Of a stretch of DNA of 53,445 bases, positions 9,191-17,876 are shown piece after piece (the first letter of the stretch is position 1; each line of letters starts with the position of its first letter). Source of the stretch: Acidimicrobiia bacterium (GTDB taxonomy: Bacteria > Actinomycetota > Acidimicrobiia > Acidimicrobiales > Hopanoidiivorantaceae); assembly GCA_020027305.1 (NCBI GenBank), contig JAHRAM010000008.1, positions 1 to 53,445 on the forward strand, given 5' to 3'. Under the pieces are notes generated by a model. The model saw only the letters and a program-made list of their open reading frames with translations, was not told where the DNA came from and did no database searches. A program made the translations under genes and the position numbers.

Positions 9191-9699
9191 TTGAACGGGG
9201 TAAGATGCCAAAAACAATCACCAAGCTCCTTAACATGAGCAGAAAATATTCACTTTGGGTTTTTCAGTGGGGGCTGGCCTGTTGTGCTATTGAAATGGGG
9301 GCAGCCTTTGCTTCTCCTAGGTATGATGTGATGAGGTTGGGGGTCATTCCATTTCCAGCTTCACCCCGCCAAGCTGACTTAGTCGTTATTTCGGGAACGG
9401 TAACCGACAAGATGGTGCCTTCAATACTTCGACTATATGAACAAATGCCCGACCCTAAATATGTAATTTCAATGGGGGCATGTGCCAATTGTGGTGGGCC
9501 TTATTGGGATTCCTACTCTGTCACAAAGGGTGTTGATCAAATCATCCCCGTAGATGTTTATGTGCCAGGGTGCCCACCTCGCCCAGAGGCACTTTTGGAA
9601 GGAATTGTTTTGCTTCAGGAAAAAATCCAAAACGAAGACATCAGTGCTCGGTTTAGAGGCGACCCTGTGGTTGTAGGAGATATTCCAGCCAGAGTATGA
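9181..9699 (+). CDS. nuoB: NADH-quinone oxidoreductase subunit B, N2-cluster subunit (second cluster)
   Basis: Peripheral-arm subunit holding the terminal [4Fe-4S] cluster N2 (172 aa). All four expected ligands are present: the tandem C34-C35 in GLACCAIEMG, C101 in GACANCGG and C131 in VPGCPPRPEAL. The SPRQADLVVISG and DPKYVISMGAC motifs are canonical. It overlaps nuoA by 10 nt and nuoC by 4 nt (ATGA). Intact N2 ligands argue that the second complex still conducts electrons to this point. Confidence 0.96.
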   Translation: MALVERGKMPKTITKLLNMSRKYSLWVFQWGLACCAIEMGAAFASPRYDVMRLGVIPFPASPRQADLVVISGTVTDKMVPSILRLYEQMPDPKYVISMGACANCGGPYWDSYSVTKGVDQIIPVDVYVPGCPPRPEALLEGIVLLQEKIQNEDISARFRGDPVVVGDIPARV

Positions 9700-10352
9700 C
9701 TGCTTTAGAAGACGCGAAAAGTCAACTCAGCAAAGCATTGGGTGAAGACTTGCTGGGCGCTGAACCCATGCCAACATTTGGGGCGGTTACGGTAGAAAAT
9801 CTAATGATTAGAGTTCGCCGTGAGGCTTGGGTAAAAATAGGCGAAACCCTAAGAGATGTTCTTAATTGCAAGTGGTTCGACTTTCTTTCTGCCATTGATT
9901 GGATGGAATCCCCGTTTGGGCGCCAGCTTGATACCGAACAAGATGAAGAAGAAAGTTTTACTGCCCCGCCCCCGATTGAGTGGGGGATTTTAGGTGGCGA
10001 AACCCGTCTTCAGATTTTGGCAAGGGTGCGCACAGTAGGAAAAAGCGCAGACACACAACTAGGCGTTATCTTAAAAGCTGATTTGCCAGATGAAGAGCCG
10101 GCCATTGACTCTTGGGCCTCGGTTTATCCAGGCTCTGATTGGAACGAGCGAGAAGTTTGGGAGATGTTTGGCATCCGTTTTGATGGGCACCCCGGCCTTC
10201 GCCACATTTATCTTCCTTCTGAATTTGAGGGCTATCCGTTGAGAAAAGATTTCCCGCTTCTAGCAAGAAAAGTTAAGCCGTGGCCAGGTGTCGTAGATGT
10301 TGAACAGATGCCAGGGCTTGATAATGAGGAAGAAGAAAATGTCACAAACTGA
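9696..10352 (+). CDS. nuoC: NADH-quinone oxidoreductase subunit C (second cluster)
   Basis: 30-kDa-type peripheral subunit (218 aa). The diagnostic C-terminal block is present: YPGSDWNEREVWEMFGIRF, then HPGLRHIYLP and GYPLRKDFPL. An acidic low-complexity segment (DTEQDEEESF) interrupts the middle. The start overlaps the nuoB stop by 4 nt. The acidic C-terminal codons double as the purine-rich ribosome binding site for nuoD, which starts inside this gene. Confidence 0.95.
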   Translation: MTALEDAKSQLSKALGEDLLGAEPMPTFGAVTVENLMIRVRREAWVKIGETLRDVLNCKWFDFLSAIDWMESPFGRQLDTEQDEEESFTAPPPIEWGILGGETRLQILARVRTVGKSADTQLGVILKADLPDEEPAIDSWASVYPGSDWNEREVWEMFGIRFDGHPGLRHIYLPSEFEGYPLRKDFPLLARKVKPWPGVVDVEQMPGLDNEEEENVTN

Positions 10353-11502
10353 GCAACTTTCATATATAGCTGGTCAGGCCGCCGATGCGAGGCTAAACCT
10401 TGAACTTGAAACTGACGGCATGGTTATCAACCTTGGCCCGCAACACCCAGCAACTCATGGCACCCTTCGTCTAGTGGCTCGGCTGGAAGGCGAAGAAGTT
10501 GTAGAGGCAGAACCCATTATGGGCTACATGCACCGAGGCTATGAAAAGCTGGCAGAAGTTAGAACCTATCTACAGGTCACAGCCTTGATAAATCGCATTG
10601 ATTGGTTGGGTAGCTTTGCAAATGAGGTACCGTTCATCTTGGGGGCAGAACAGCTAATGGAAATTGAGGTTCCTGATAGAGCCCGCTGGATTCGCACCCT
10701 GCTATTTGAGCTTTCTCGTATTGCAAATATCTCTTTGTTCTTAGGCGAGATGGGTCTTCAGCTAGGTGCTGTCACGCCAGCCTTTTTTGCGTTTCGTGAC
10801 CGTGAATTTGTGTTAAACCAGATTGAGCAAGTGACTGGTGGGCGCTTCCATCCGAATTTTGATCGCATCGGTGGGTTAAAAGATGACCTGCCAGCTGGTT
10901 GGATTGCTGAAACAAAAAGCGTGATGAAGCGAATGCGAACATTTTGTGACGAGATTGAAGATTTGTTGGTAGGGAACGAAGTGTTTGAAACTCGCATGCG
11001 AGGCATCGGGGTTATTCCAGCAGAGGTTGGGTTGTCTTATGGGCTTTCTGGGGCAAACATTCGAGCTAGCGGAGTTGACTGGGATTTAAGAAGAGATGAG
11101 CCAGTAGGTTTGGTTTATGACCAACTAGATTGGAAAGTTTGGACTCATCCAGACGGCGATTCTTTTGCTAGATATTGGGTGCGCGTTCAAGAAGTAAGAG
11201 AAGCCACCAAGATGGTTGAACAAATCCTTGACGGTTTGCCATCGGGGCCAATAATGGCAAAGGTTCCTCGAATAATTAAAGTGCCAAAGGGTGAGGCTTA
11301 TATTCAAACTGAAAATCCATTGGGCGCGATGGGCTATTACATAATCTCAAAAGGCGACCTGACGCCTTTCCGCTTGAAGATTCGCTCAGCATCTTTTAAC
11401 AATATTTCAATCACTCCGTGGCTACTCAAGGGCACACTTGTTCCAGACATCATCACCATATTAGGTAGCCTCTATTTCATTTTGGGAGACATAGACAGAT
11501 GA
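10339..11502 (+). CDS. nuoD: NADH-quinone oxidoreductase subunit D (second cluster), quinone-site Tyr replaced by Trp
   Basis: 49-kDa-type subunit that forms the quinone pocket with NuoB. I chose the ATG at 10339 (387 aa) over the upstream in-frame ATG at 10297, because it has a purine-rich ribosome binding site and makes a short overlap with nuoC. Motifs: NLGPQHPATHGTLRL (with the quinone-site His at 36), GYMHRGYEKLAE and the C-terminal LGDIDR. The Arg in MHRG (R66) matches human NDUFS2 Arg118, the NDUFAF7 methylation site. In the usual DRLDY motif the Tyr that contacts quinone is Trp89 here (NRIDWLGS). No nuoE, F or G follows; nuoH is next. Confidence 0.95.
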   Translation: MSQTEQLSYIAGQAADARLNLELETDGMVINLGPQHPATHGTLRLVARLEGEEVVEAEPIMGYMHRGYEKLAEVRTYLQVTALINRIDWLGSFANEVPFILGAEQLMEIEVPDRARWIRTLLFELSRIANISLFLGEMGLQLGAVTPAFFAFRDREFVLNQIEQVTGGRFHPNFDRIGGLKDDLPAGWIAETKSVMKRMRTFCDEIEDLLVGNEVFETRMRGIGVIPAEVGLSYGLSGANIRASGVDWDLRRDEPVGLVYDQLDWKVWTHPDGDSFARYWVRVQEVREATKMVEQILDGLPSGPIMAKVPRIIKVPKGEAYIQTENPLGAMGYYIISKGDLTPFRLKIRSASFNNISITPWLLKGTLVPDIITILGSLYFILGDIDR

Positions 11503-11512
11503 GGATAAAGAA

Positions 11513-12349
11513 ATGAGCATCTTTGCCATTGAATTGGCATTTTGGCAACAGACCATAATCAAGATGGTCGTAGTGGCAGCTGTCATTCCAGCAGCAGCTC
11601 TAGTTTTGGGATATGTGTTTTTGCTAAAGATGATGAGCTTTATGCAGAGTCGGCTTGGGCCGATGGAAGCTGGCCCCCACGGAACCCTACAACTATTGGC
11701 AGACGGGCTCAAGTTCTTACAGAAAGAAGACATTTTCCCAGACAAGGCAGACCGCAGATTGTTTGCCCTAGCACCAGTGGTGGTGCTTGTTTCAACCTTT
11801 CTTTTGTTCGTGGCTTTACCTGTTAGCCCAGAAGGAATAGTCGCCCGCCTAGACACTGGCATCTTTTATGCTCTAGCGGTTTCGTCTTTGTCAGTTGTTG
11901 GGATAATGATTGCAGGTTGGTCATCTGCTAATAAATATGCTCTGATGGGGTCGCTCCGTGCTGCTGGCCAGCTAATTGCCTATGAACTTCCGCTGGTGCT
12001 AGCAGTTGTTGGCGTGGTGATTCAGGCAGGAACGCTTGACTTACAAGGCATAGTTTTGGCGCAAGCAAATGGTGAAATCTTTGGATGGGGCGCGATTGGA
12101 AATCCATTCATCCTCACGCAGTTTGTGGGCTTTGCAATTTTTCTCACTGCTGTTCAAGCTGAGCTAACCCAGCCACCATTTGACATGCCAGTTGCTGAAA
12201 GTGAAATCGTGGGTGGCTATCAAGTTGAATATACAGGCTTTAGATTCCTATTCTTTTTTATGGCAGAGTTTGGAACAGCCTTTGTATTCGCTGGGCTTGC
12301 TTCGGTGTTGTTTTTGGGCGGATGGTACTTCCCTGGCTTTGACACTTGA
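11513..12349 (+). CDS. nuoH: NADH-quinone oxidoreductase subunit H (second copy), truncated by in-frame TGA
   Basis: Membrane quinone-chamber subunit. This open part gives 278 aa, against 431 aa for the first copy and about 325 aa in E. coli. It ends at a TGA (12347-12349) just after GGWYFPGFDT, and the same frame continues with the missing C-terminus to 12544, so a single codon separates a complete gene from a truncated one. The copy is also divergent: the ERK/ERR triad of TM1 is LLK (FLLKMMSFMQSRLGP), and the cytoplasmic loop reads TQPPFDMPVAESE, with Val where the first Glu of PEAE normally lies. It could be a real nonsense mutation, a sequence error or, least likely, read-through. Confidence 0.9.
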   Translation: MSIFAIELAFWQQTIIKMVVVAAVIPAAALVLGYVFLLKMMSFMQSRLGPMEAGPHGTLQLLADGLKFLQKEDIFPDKADRRLFALAPVVVLVSTFLLFVALPVSPEGIVARLDTGIFYALAVSSLSVVGIMIAGWSSANKYALMGSLRAAGQLIAYELPLVLAVVGVVIQAGTLDLQGIVLAQANGEIFGWGAIGNPFILTQFVGFAIFLTAVQAELTQPPFDMPVAESEIVGGYQVEYTGFRFLFFFMAEFGTAFVFAGLASVLFLGGWYFPGFDT

Positions 12350-12544
12350 AGCAATTGGCTCAATCTAGTTGGCCCAATAATTATGGTGGTTAAAATTATG
12401 GCAGTTGCTTTCTTAGTGTTTTGGGTTCGCTTCACATTTCCACGTTTTAGAGAAGACCAACTTCAAAAGATTGCATGGAAATACTTGATTCCACTTGCAC
12501 TTTTAAACATTGCCGTAACTGCTGTATTGAAAGTGGCACTATAA
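12350..12544 (+). pseudogene. nuoH: C-terminal remainder of second nuoH beyond the in-frame TGA
   Basis: Directly after the TGA, in the same frame, the sequence encodes 64 residues that match the NuoH C-terminus: a TM segment (GPIIMVVKIMAVAFLVFWVR), then FTFPRFREDQLQKIAWKYL, the counterpart of LPRFRYDQLMNLGWK in the first copy, and a closing hydrophobic helix before TAA at 12542-12544. No frameshift is needed. An internal ATG at 12383 exists, but separate translation of this fragment seems unlikely. With the stop codon read as an amino acid the full protein would be 343 aa, a normal NuoH length. Confidence 0.85.
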
Positions 12545-12573
12545 AACTATAAGAGAGGAGCAAAAGAAATAAT

Positions 12574-13137
12574 ATGAAAACAAAAAAGATACGAATGCCA
12601 GGATTCTTTAAAGGGCTAAAAGTCACCTTTATGACAATGCTAAAGACACTGTTTCCAGGCGGGCTGAAGAAACCGGTGCCAAACCCATCAGCGGGGGCAC
12701 ACACCGTTCAGTATCCTCGCGTGAAAGAACTTCCTCCGACTAGAGCTAGAGGTGTCATTGCCCTACACACTGAAAACTGCACCGCCTGTATGTTGTGTGC
12801 CAGAGAGTGCCCAGATTGGTGCATTTATATTGAAGGGCACAAAGAGCTTGCCCCGCCGAGACGAGAGGGCGGAAAGCCGAGGCAGGTCAACAAACTAGAT
12901 CGCTTTGACATTGACTTCGCTCTCTGTATGTATTGTGGTATTTGTGTAGAAGTATGTCCGTTTGATGCACTTTTCTGGAGCCCTGAATTTGAATACTCTG
13001 AGCCAAAGATTGACGACTTACTACACGATTCAAAACGTTTAACGAATTGGATGGACACAGTTCCTAGTTTCACAGAATATGAAGATGGCTCTGAACAAAA
13101 AGTTCGCGCAGTGCCCGACCCAGTGGAGAAAGTCTAA
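12574..13137 (+). CDS. nuoI: NADH-quinone oxidoreductase subunit I (second copy)
   Basis: Two-cluster ferredoxin-like subunit (187 aa) of the second complex. Ligands are complete: C69, C72, C75, C79 (CTACMLCARECP) and C118, C121, C124, C128 (CMYCGICVEVCP). The N-terminus has an amphipathic basic stretch expected to lie against the membrane. AGAGAGGAG lies about 15-20 nt upstream of the ATG. The stop shares a base with the nuoJ start. With no NuoE, F or G encoded nearby, this subunit would be the natural entry point for an electron donor such as ferredoxin; that is inference. Confidence 0.96.
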   Translation: MKTKKIRMPGFFKGLKVTFMTMLKTLFPGGLKKPVPNPSAGAHTVQYPRVKELPPTRARGVIALHTENCTACMLCARECPDWCIYIEGHKELAPPRREGGKPRQVNKLDRFDIDFALCMYCGICVEVCPFDALFWSPEFEYSEPKIDDLLHDSKRLTNWMDTVPSFTEYEDGSEQKVRAVPDPVEKV

Positions 13138-13652
13138 TGGTTGCACAAAACATCGCCTTTGGAGTTATGGTCGGCATTATGGGGCTTTCTGCCATTCGCG
13201 TGGTCACCACCAGAAATGTTGTTCATGCTGCTCTTTATTTAATGGTGGTGTTGGCAACTGTGGCAGGGCTGTTTCTTTTGTTGGGGGCAGAGTTTCTTGG
13301 CATTACCCAAGTTCTCATATATATAGGTGCTGTGATTGTGCTGTTCTTGTTCGGTATTATGCTCACAGGAGCCCGCATTGGCAAAGAAAAGTTGTTAAGC
13401 CATAGGAATAAAGTGCCAGCTTTAATGATTGCTACAGTTATAACGGCTGTTAGTATTTATGCAGCCATTGATTATTTTGGGGCAGACAAACTCCCTGAAG
13501 AAACAAGAACCAGCACTAAAGAAGTCGCCAATTCTCTATTTTCACAATACATCATTCCATTTGAAGTAGCATCAGTTTTGCTTTTGGCAGCATTAATTGG
13601 GGCGATTGTAATAGCACGGCGAGAACCACACGAGGAGAACCTAACGAAATGA
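13137..13652 (+). CDS. nuoJ: NADH-quinone oxidoreductase subunit J (second copy)
   Basis: Five-TM proton-channel subunit (171 aa). The TM3 block VLIYIGAVIVLFLFGIMLTG matches the family. Its C-terminal tail is much shorter than that of the first copy. The ATG overlaps the nuoI stop (TAATG), and its own stop overlaps nuoK by 4 nt. Confidence 0.95.
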   Translation: MVAQNIAFGVMVGIMGLSAIRVVTTRNVVHAALYLMVVLATVAGLFLLLGAEFLGITQVLIYIGAVIVLFLFGIMLTGARIGKEKLLSHRNKVPALMIATVITAVSIYAAIDYFGADKLPEETRTSTKEVANSLFSQYIIPFEVASVLLLAALIGAIVIARREPHEENLTK

Positions 13653-13948
13653 CAGTCACCCAGTTTGTAATTGCCTCTGCAGTGCTGTTTTCCATTGGGG
13701 TTTATGGCGTGCTTGTCAGACGAAGCGCGGTTATGGTGTTGATGTCAGTAGAGCTGATATTGAATTCTGTAAATATCAACTTAGTAGCATTTGGGGCATT
13801 ACACGACAACATTGCTGGTGAAGTTTTTGCATTGTTCGTTATTACGGTGGCAGCAGCTGAGGTGGGTGTGGGGCTTGCCTTAGTGTTGCTCATATTTAGA
13901 AATCGCAAGAACATAAACATTCACGAAGTGGACTTAATGAAAGGCTGA
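13649..13948 (+). CDS. nuoK: NADH-quinone oxidoreductase subunit K (second copy)
   Basis: Three-TM MrpC-like subunit (99 aa). The two membrane glutamates are kept, in MSVELILNSVNINLVAF and TVAAAEVGVGLALVLLI, so the proton path through this subunit looks competent. It overlaps nuoJ by 4 nt and lies 7 nt before nuoL. Confidence 0.95.
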   Translation: MTVTQFVIASAVLFSIGVYGVLVRRSAVMVLMSVELILNSVNINLVAFGALHDNIAGEVFALFVITVAAAEVGVGLALVLLIFRNRKNINIHEVDLMKG

Positions 13949-13955
13949 TTGAGAG

Positions 13956-16061
13956 ATGACCGCAACAATATTTGCAGCAGCAGAAACCTCGACAGAAGCA
14001 GCTCATCAAGCAACGGGCTGGTTCCTAGACAACATTTGGATTCTGCCACTCATGCCCGCATTGTCATTTTTTGCCATCTTGTTTTTAGGAAAGAAGATGC
14101 GTTGTCGTGGTTCTGACCCAGGGTTGCTCACAACAGGATTGGCACTGGCATTTTCAATTGCTGCTGGCATTCAGTGGCTTGGTTCAGTTGGGGAAGGTGG
14201 AACCCTTCCAGTGGTTGGGGAGTGGAAATGGTATTCTGCTGCAGGATTTGATTTGAGCGTAGGAACTCTGGTGGATGGCTTAACAATTGCAATGATATTT
14301 GTTGTGTCGCTGGTATCTTTTTTGGTTCATGTTTATTCAACCGATTATGTGAAAGGCGATAGGCGCTACACCCATTACTTTGCTTTCTTATCGTTATTTA
14401 CGGCATCTATGCTTTTGCTGGTGATTTCTAATTCAACCATCCAAATGATTGTGGCATGGGAGCTGGTGGGAGTGTGCTCGTTTTCACTCATTAGCCACTG
14501 GTGGGAAGACAAGTCAAATTCTGGTGCTGGGCTTAAAGCCATGCTCACCAACCGAGTGGGCGATATAGGCTTGCTCATCGGGGTTGCTATCTTATTCTTT
14601 GCAGCAGGTGGAACATTTTCAGTTCTAGAGATAAACTCGCTAGCACTTTCTGGGGGCATATCTCACCTAGTGCTTTTGGTTGCAGCTTGTGCTTTGCTGG
14701 CAGCAGTGGCATCTAAGTCAGGGCAGTTTCCATTATATACATGGTTGCCAGATGCTATGGCTGGACCAACTCCAGTATCTGCCCTAATACATGCTGCCAC
14801 TATGGTTGTGGCGGGAGTATTTTTAGTGGCAAGGCTCTATGGAGTTTTCTTTGAGGGCTTTGCCATTGCTGGCTCTTCCATCAACCTCTTAGCACTTATT
14901 GGTGCAGCCACTACTATATTTGGCGCCACCTTAGCTTTTGCTCAAACCGATATTAAACGGGTTTTAGCATATTCCACTATTAGCCAGCTTGGCTATATGG
15001 TAATGGCGTTGGGGGTAGGAGCATGGACAGCTGCAATATTTCATCTGTTCACTCACGCCTTCTTCAAGGCATGCCTATTTTTGGGGTCAGGGTCGGTCAG
15101 CCACGCTGCTGGAGGAACATTTGATATGCGAAAAATGGGCGGGCTGAAGCAGCATATGCCCCACACATATAAAACATTTTTAATCGCTTCACTTGCTCTG
15201 GCAGGCGTGGCACCGTTGGCAGGTTTTTGGTCAAAAGATGAAATCCTAGCAGGCACAGGAGGTTGGGGAATATTTGGTGGCACTGGTGGAAACGGAGCCT
15301 ACACTCTTATGATTGTGATGGGGCTTATCACAACTGCTCTAACAGCAGCCTATATGACCAGATGCGTATATATGACTTTCCACGGCGATTATCGTGGTGA
15401 GGGGCACCCACACGAATCAGGCAAACGCATTGTGGTTCCGCTTTGGGTGTTGGCAGGGTTAGCGACAGTTGCTGGCTTAGTAAACCTACCCAAAGGATTT
15501 CAGCTTGTGCCAAAGAGTTGGACTGAAAGGTTTGGGCACTTCATAGAACCACACGGAGTTACATATTTCCCAAAGATTGAACACGCAACCCCATCTTGGA
15601 CGCTTGGCATCTTTTCAATCATTGTGGCTGGGGCAGGCATTTCTCTAACCGTTTTATATATTAAGCGAAAACAACAAATAGCTGAGAGAACAAGTCAAAG
15701 CAAACTAGCTTCTGTTGGCTACAACATTTTAGTGAACAAGTATTACCTCGACCATCTATATTCTGGCATCATCACAAAAACAGTTAGAGGGCCATTGGCC
15801 GCTGGGGTTAATCGTTTTGACAAAACTGTTATTGATGGAGTAGTAAATGCCGCTGGCAAAACTTCGGTGGCTGCTGGAAACATCATCTATAACCAAATCG
15901 ATCAAAAAATCGTAGACGGGCTTGTAAATGCTACCGCAATTCAAACCGAAGAAGCAGGTGAGGAACTGCGAAAAATACAAACTGGCAAAGTTCAGCACTA
16001 CGGCAGCATAATGTTTGCTTCTGCTATCGTGTTTACACTTTTAATAATCATTTTCATATAG
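13956..16061 (+). CDS. nuoL: NADH-quinone oxidoreductase subunit L (second copy)
   Basis: Distal antiporter-like subunit (701 aa, longer than the first copy at 639). The key residues are present: Glu in IVAWELVGVCSFSLISHWW, Lys in AVASKSGQFPLYTWLPDAMA and Lys in HAFFKACLFLGSGSVSHA. The extra length lies mainly in the C-terminal region after the second antiporter core, where the lateral helix runs. Unlike the subunits at the arm junction, this pump subunit shows no loss of key residues. Some segments share silent sites with nuoL copy 1. Confidence 0.97.
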   Translation: MTATIFAAAETSTEAAHQATGWFLDNIWILPLMPALSFFAILFLGKKMRCRGSDPGLLTTGLALAFSIAAGIQWLGSVGEGGTLPVVGEWKWYSAAGFDLSVGTLVDGLTIAMIFVVSLVSFLVHVYSTDYVKGDRRYTHYFAFLSLFTASMLLLVISNSTIQMIVAWELVGVCSFSLISHWWEDKSNSGAGLKAMLTNRVGDIGLLIGVAILFFAAGGTFSVLEINSLALSGGISHLVLLVAACALLAAVASKSGQFPLYTWLPDAMAGPTPVSALIHAATMVVAGVFLVARLYGVFFEGFAIAGSSINLLALIGAATTIFGATLAFAQTDIKRVLAYSTISQLGYMVMALGVGAWTAAIFHLFTHAFFKACLFLGSGSVSHAAGGTFDMRKMGGLKQHMPHTYKTFLIASLALAGVAPLAGFWSKDEILAGTGGWGIFGGTGGNGAYTLMIVMGLITTALTAAYMTRCVYMTFHGDYRGEGHPHESGKRIVVPLWVLAGLATVAGLVNLPKGFQLVPKSWTERFGHFIEPHGVTYFPKIEHATPSWTLGIFSIIVAGAGISLTVLYIKRKQQIAERTSQSKLASVGYNILVNKYYLDHLYSGIITKTVRGPLAAGVNRFDKTVIDGVVNAAGKTSVAAGNIIYNQIDQKIVDGLVNATAIQTEEAGEELRKIQTGKVQHYGSIMFASAIVFTLLIIIFI

Positions 16062-16128
16062 GAGCCAAATAACTTTCAATCAGAAATTTTAAATACACAT
16101 ATAAAAAGGAGAATAAGGAGAAAGAAAT

Positions 16129-17817
16129 ATGAATCAATTTTTAGATGATTTTGGATTGAGCATCATGGTATTTGTTCCGCTCATAACGGGGCTTATCATC
16201 ATGCTCATCCCACGAGCAAAAGAGGAGCTCATAAAGCAATTGGCGCTGGGGAGCTCACTTGCCACGCTCGGATGGGCGATACTGCTGACGGTGCGATTTG
16301 ATATTGATAACGCCTCAACTCTCCAATTTGTAGTAGATACAGATTGGATAACCGCTATCGGCAGCAGATACATAATGGGTATTGATGGGCTTGCTCTTCC
16401 ATTGATCTTGCTCACAACGTTGATTGTTCCGCTGTGTATAATTTATTCCTTTAACCATTGGCCTGAGCCAGCTAACCCCAAGTCATTTTTAACGCTCATT
16501 TTGATTTTAGAAACTGGAATGCTTGGGACATTTGTGGCACAAGACCTCATCTTGTTCTTCGTCTTCTTTGAAGTTGTGCTTTTGCCAATGTATTTTATGA
16601 TTGGTGTTTGGGGTGGGCAAAATCGGCGCTATGCCTCGCTAAAGTTTTTCCTTTACACACTATTTGGTTCGGCGCTGATGCTCATTAGTTTTCTAGCGCT
16701 CTATTTCTTAGCTGATGGAACTGCCGCTGGGCTAGATGTTGTTAATACATTTGACATGAGAGCATTGAGCGATGGAGCTACGGGAGCAATTGCCAGAACC
16801 AGCCAGCTCTGGATTTTTGCTGGAATGTTTTTGGGGTTTGGTGTGAAAGTTCCAATATTTCCATTTCACACATGGCTGCCCGATGCCCACACTGAAGCGC
16901 CTACTGTTGGGTCGGTGATTTTGGCAGCCGTATTATTAAAGCTCGGAACTTATGGGTTTGTGCGAATTGCCATTCCGATATTGCCAGAAGCTGCCAGTGC
17001 ATGGGCGCCAGTTATAGGCGTTCTTGCAGTTATTGGAATTATTTATGGAGCCTTAGGGTGTTTGGCGCAAAAAGACTTAAAGCGGTTGATTGCCTTTTCA
17101 TCGGTTGCACATATGGGGTTTGTGATGTTAGGCATCGCCACCCTGACCAACATCGGCATCACAGCTGCTGTGTTTGGAATGGTTGCACACGGCCTCATAA
17201 CTGGGATGCTGTTTTTTCTCGCTGGTTCCATCAAAGAGCGCTATCACACATTAGATATGTCAAAGCTAGGCGGGTTGCTTACTGATGCCCCTCGCATGGG
17301 TTGGGTTGTAGCGTTTTGCGCTATGGCGTCTTTGGGGTTGCCAGGGCTGGCAGGCTTTTGGGGGGAATTCCCAGTTATCTTGGCATCGTATTCCCCCGCA
17401 GCCATTTTAAGTGAGTCAATGTTTAGAACATTTATGGTTATAGCTGCTGTGGGAACTGTTCTGGCAGCTGGCTACCTTTTGTGGATGCTACAAAAAGCTG
17501 CATTTGGAACTGCCGGCGGAGGCTCAGTTGATTTAACTCCTGGGGCAACACCGCATAACGGAGATGGAGACGACCATCTTCCTAAAGCCAACACTGCCAT
17601 TAAAGACACAACTAAACGGGAGTGGATAGCATGGGCGCCGCTCCTAGTTTTGATTTTGGGGCTGGGCGTTTATCCACGATTAGTTCATGAGGTGGTGGAG
17701 CCAGCTACAGAAAAATCTCTCGAAATTAATGTTGGAAACATTAAGTATGATTGCCTAGAGCTTTCCCCAAGCTCAGCCACCGATTGCTTCAATGAGATAA
17801 GAAACAGAAATGGTTAG
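16129..17817 (+). CDS. nuoM: NADH-quinone oxidoreductase subunit M (second copy)
   Basis: Antiporter-like pump subunit (562 aa). TM5 Glu (FFVFFEVVLLPMYFMIG) and TM7 Lys (GFGVKVPIFPFHTWLPDAHT) are intact. A hydrophilic Gly/Asp/Lys-rich loop of about 40 residues precedes the last TM helix and is absent from the first copy. Two AAGGAG-type ribosome binding sites lie in the 67-nt gap after nuoL (AAAAAGGAGAATAAGGAGAA). Confidence 0.97.
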   Translation: MNQFLDDFGLSIMVFVPLITGLIIMLIPRAKEELIKQLALGSSLATLGWAILLTVRFDIDNASTLQFVVDTDWITAIGSRYIMGIDGLALPLILLTTLIVPLCIIYSFNHWPEPANPKSFLTLILILETGMLGTFVAQDLILFFVFFEVVLLPMYFMIGVWGGQNRRYASLKFFLYTLFGSALMLISFLALYFLADGTAAGLDVVNTFDMRALSDGATGAIARTSQLWIFAGMFLGFGVKVPIFPFHTWLPDAHTEAPTVGSVILAAVLLKLGTYGFVRIAIPILPEAASAWAPVIGVLAVIGIIYGALGCLAQKDLKRLIAFSSVAHMGFVMLGIATLTNIGITAAVFGMVAHGLITGMLFFLAGSIKERYHTLDMSKLGGLLTDAPRMGWVVAFCAMASLGLPGLAGFWGEFPVILASYSPAAILSESMFRTFMVIAAVGTVLAAGYLLWMLQKAAFGTAGGGSVDLTPGATPHNGDGDDHLPKANTAIKDTTKREWIAWAPLLVLILGLGVYPRLVHEVVEPATEKSLEINVGNIKYDCLELSPSSATDCFNEIRNRNG

Positions 17818-17865
17818 GCAAAAAACACTTATAACTGATATTTAATCGTCTTAACTATAAAACAA

Positions 17866-17871
17866 TAATTT
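17866..17871 (+). promoter_or_regulatory. Candidate leaderless -10 box (TAATTT) before second nuoN
   Basis: TAATTT ends 5 nt before the nuoN ATG and there is no Shine-Dalgarno sequence in the 59-nt gap after nuoM. This fits the leaderless pattern seen before other genes here. An internal promoter for the last gene of an operon would be unusual, so confidence is low. Confidence 0.3.
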
Positions 17872-17876
17872 GATAA

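Noticed and set aside
12347..12349. Selenocysteine or tryptophan recoding of the TGA in nuoH
   Set aside because: No selenoprotein context in NuoH, no hairpin recognised after the codon, and TGA is a normal stop in neighbouring genes.
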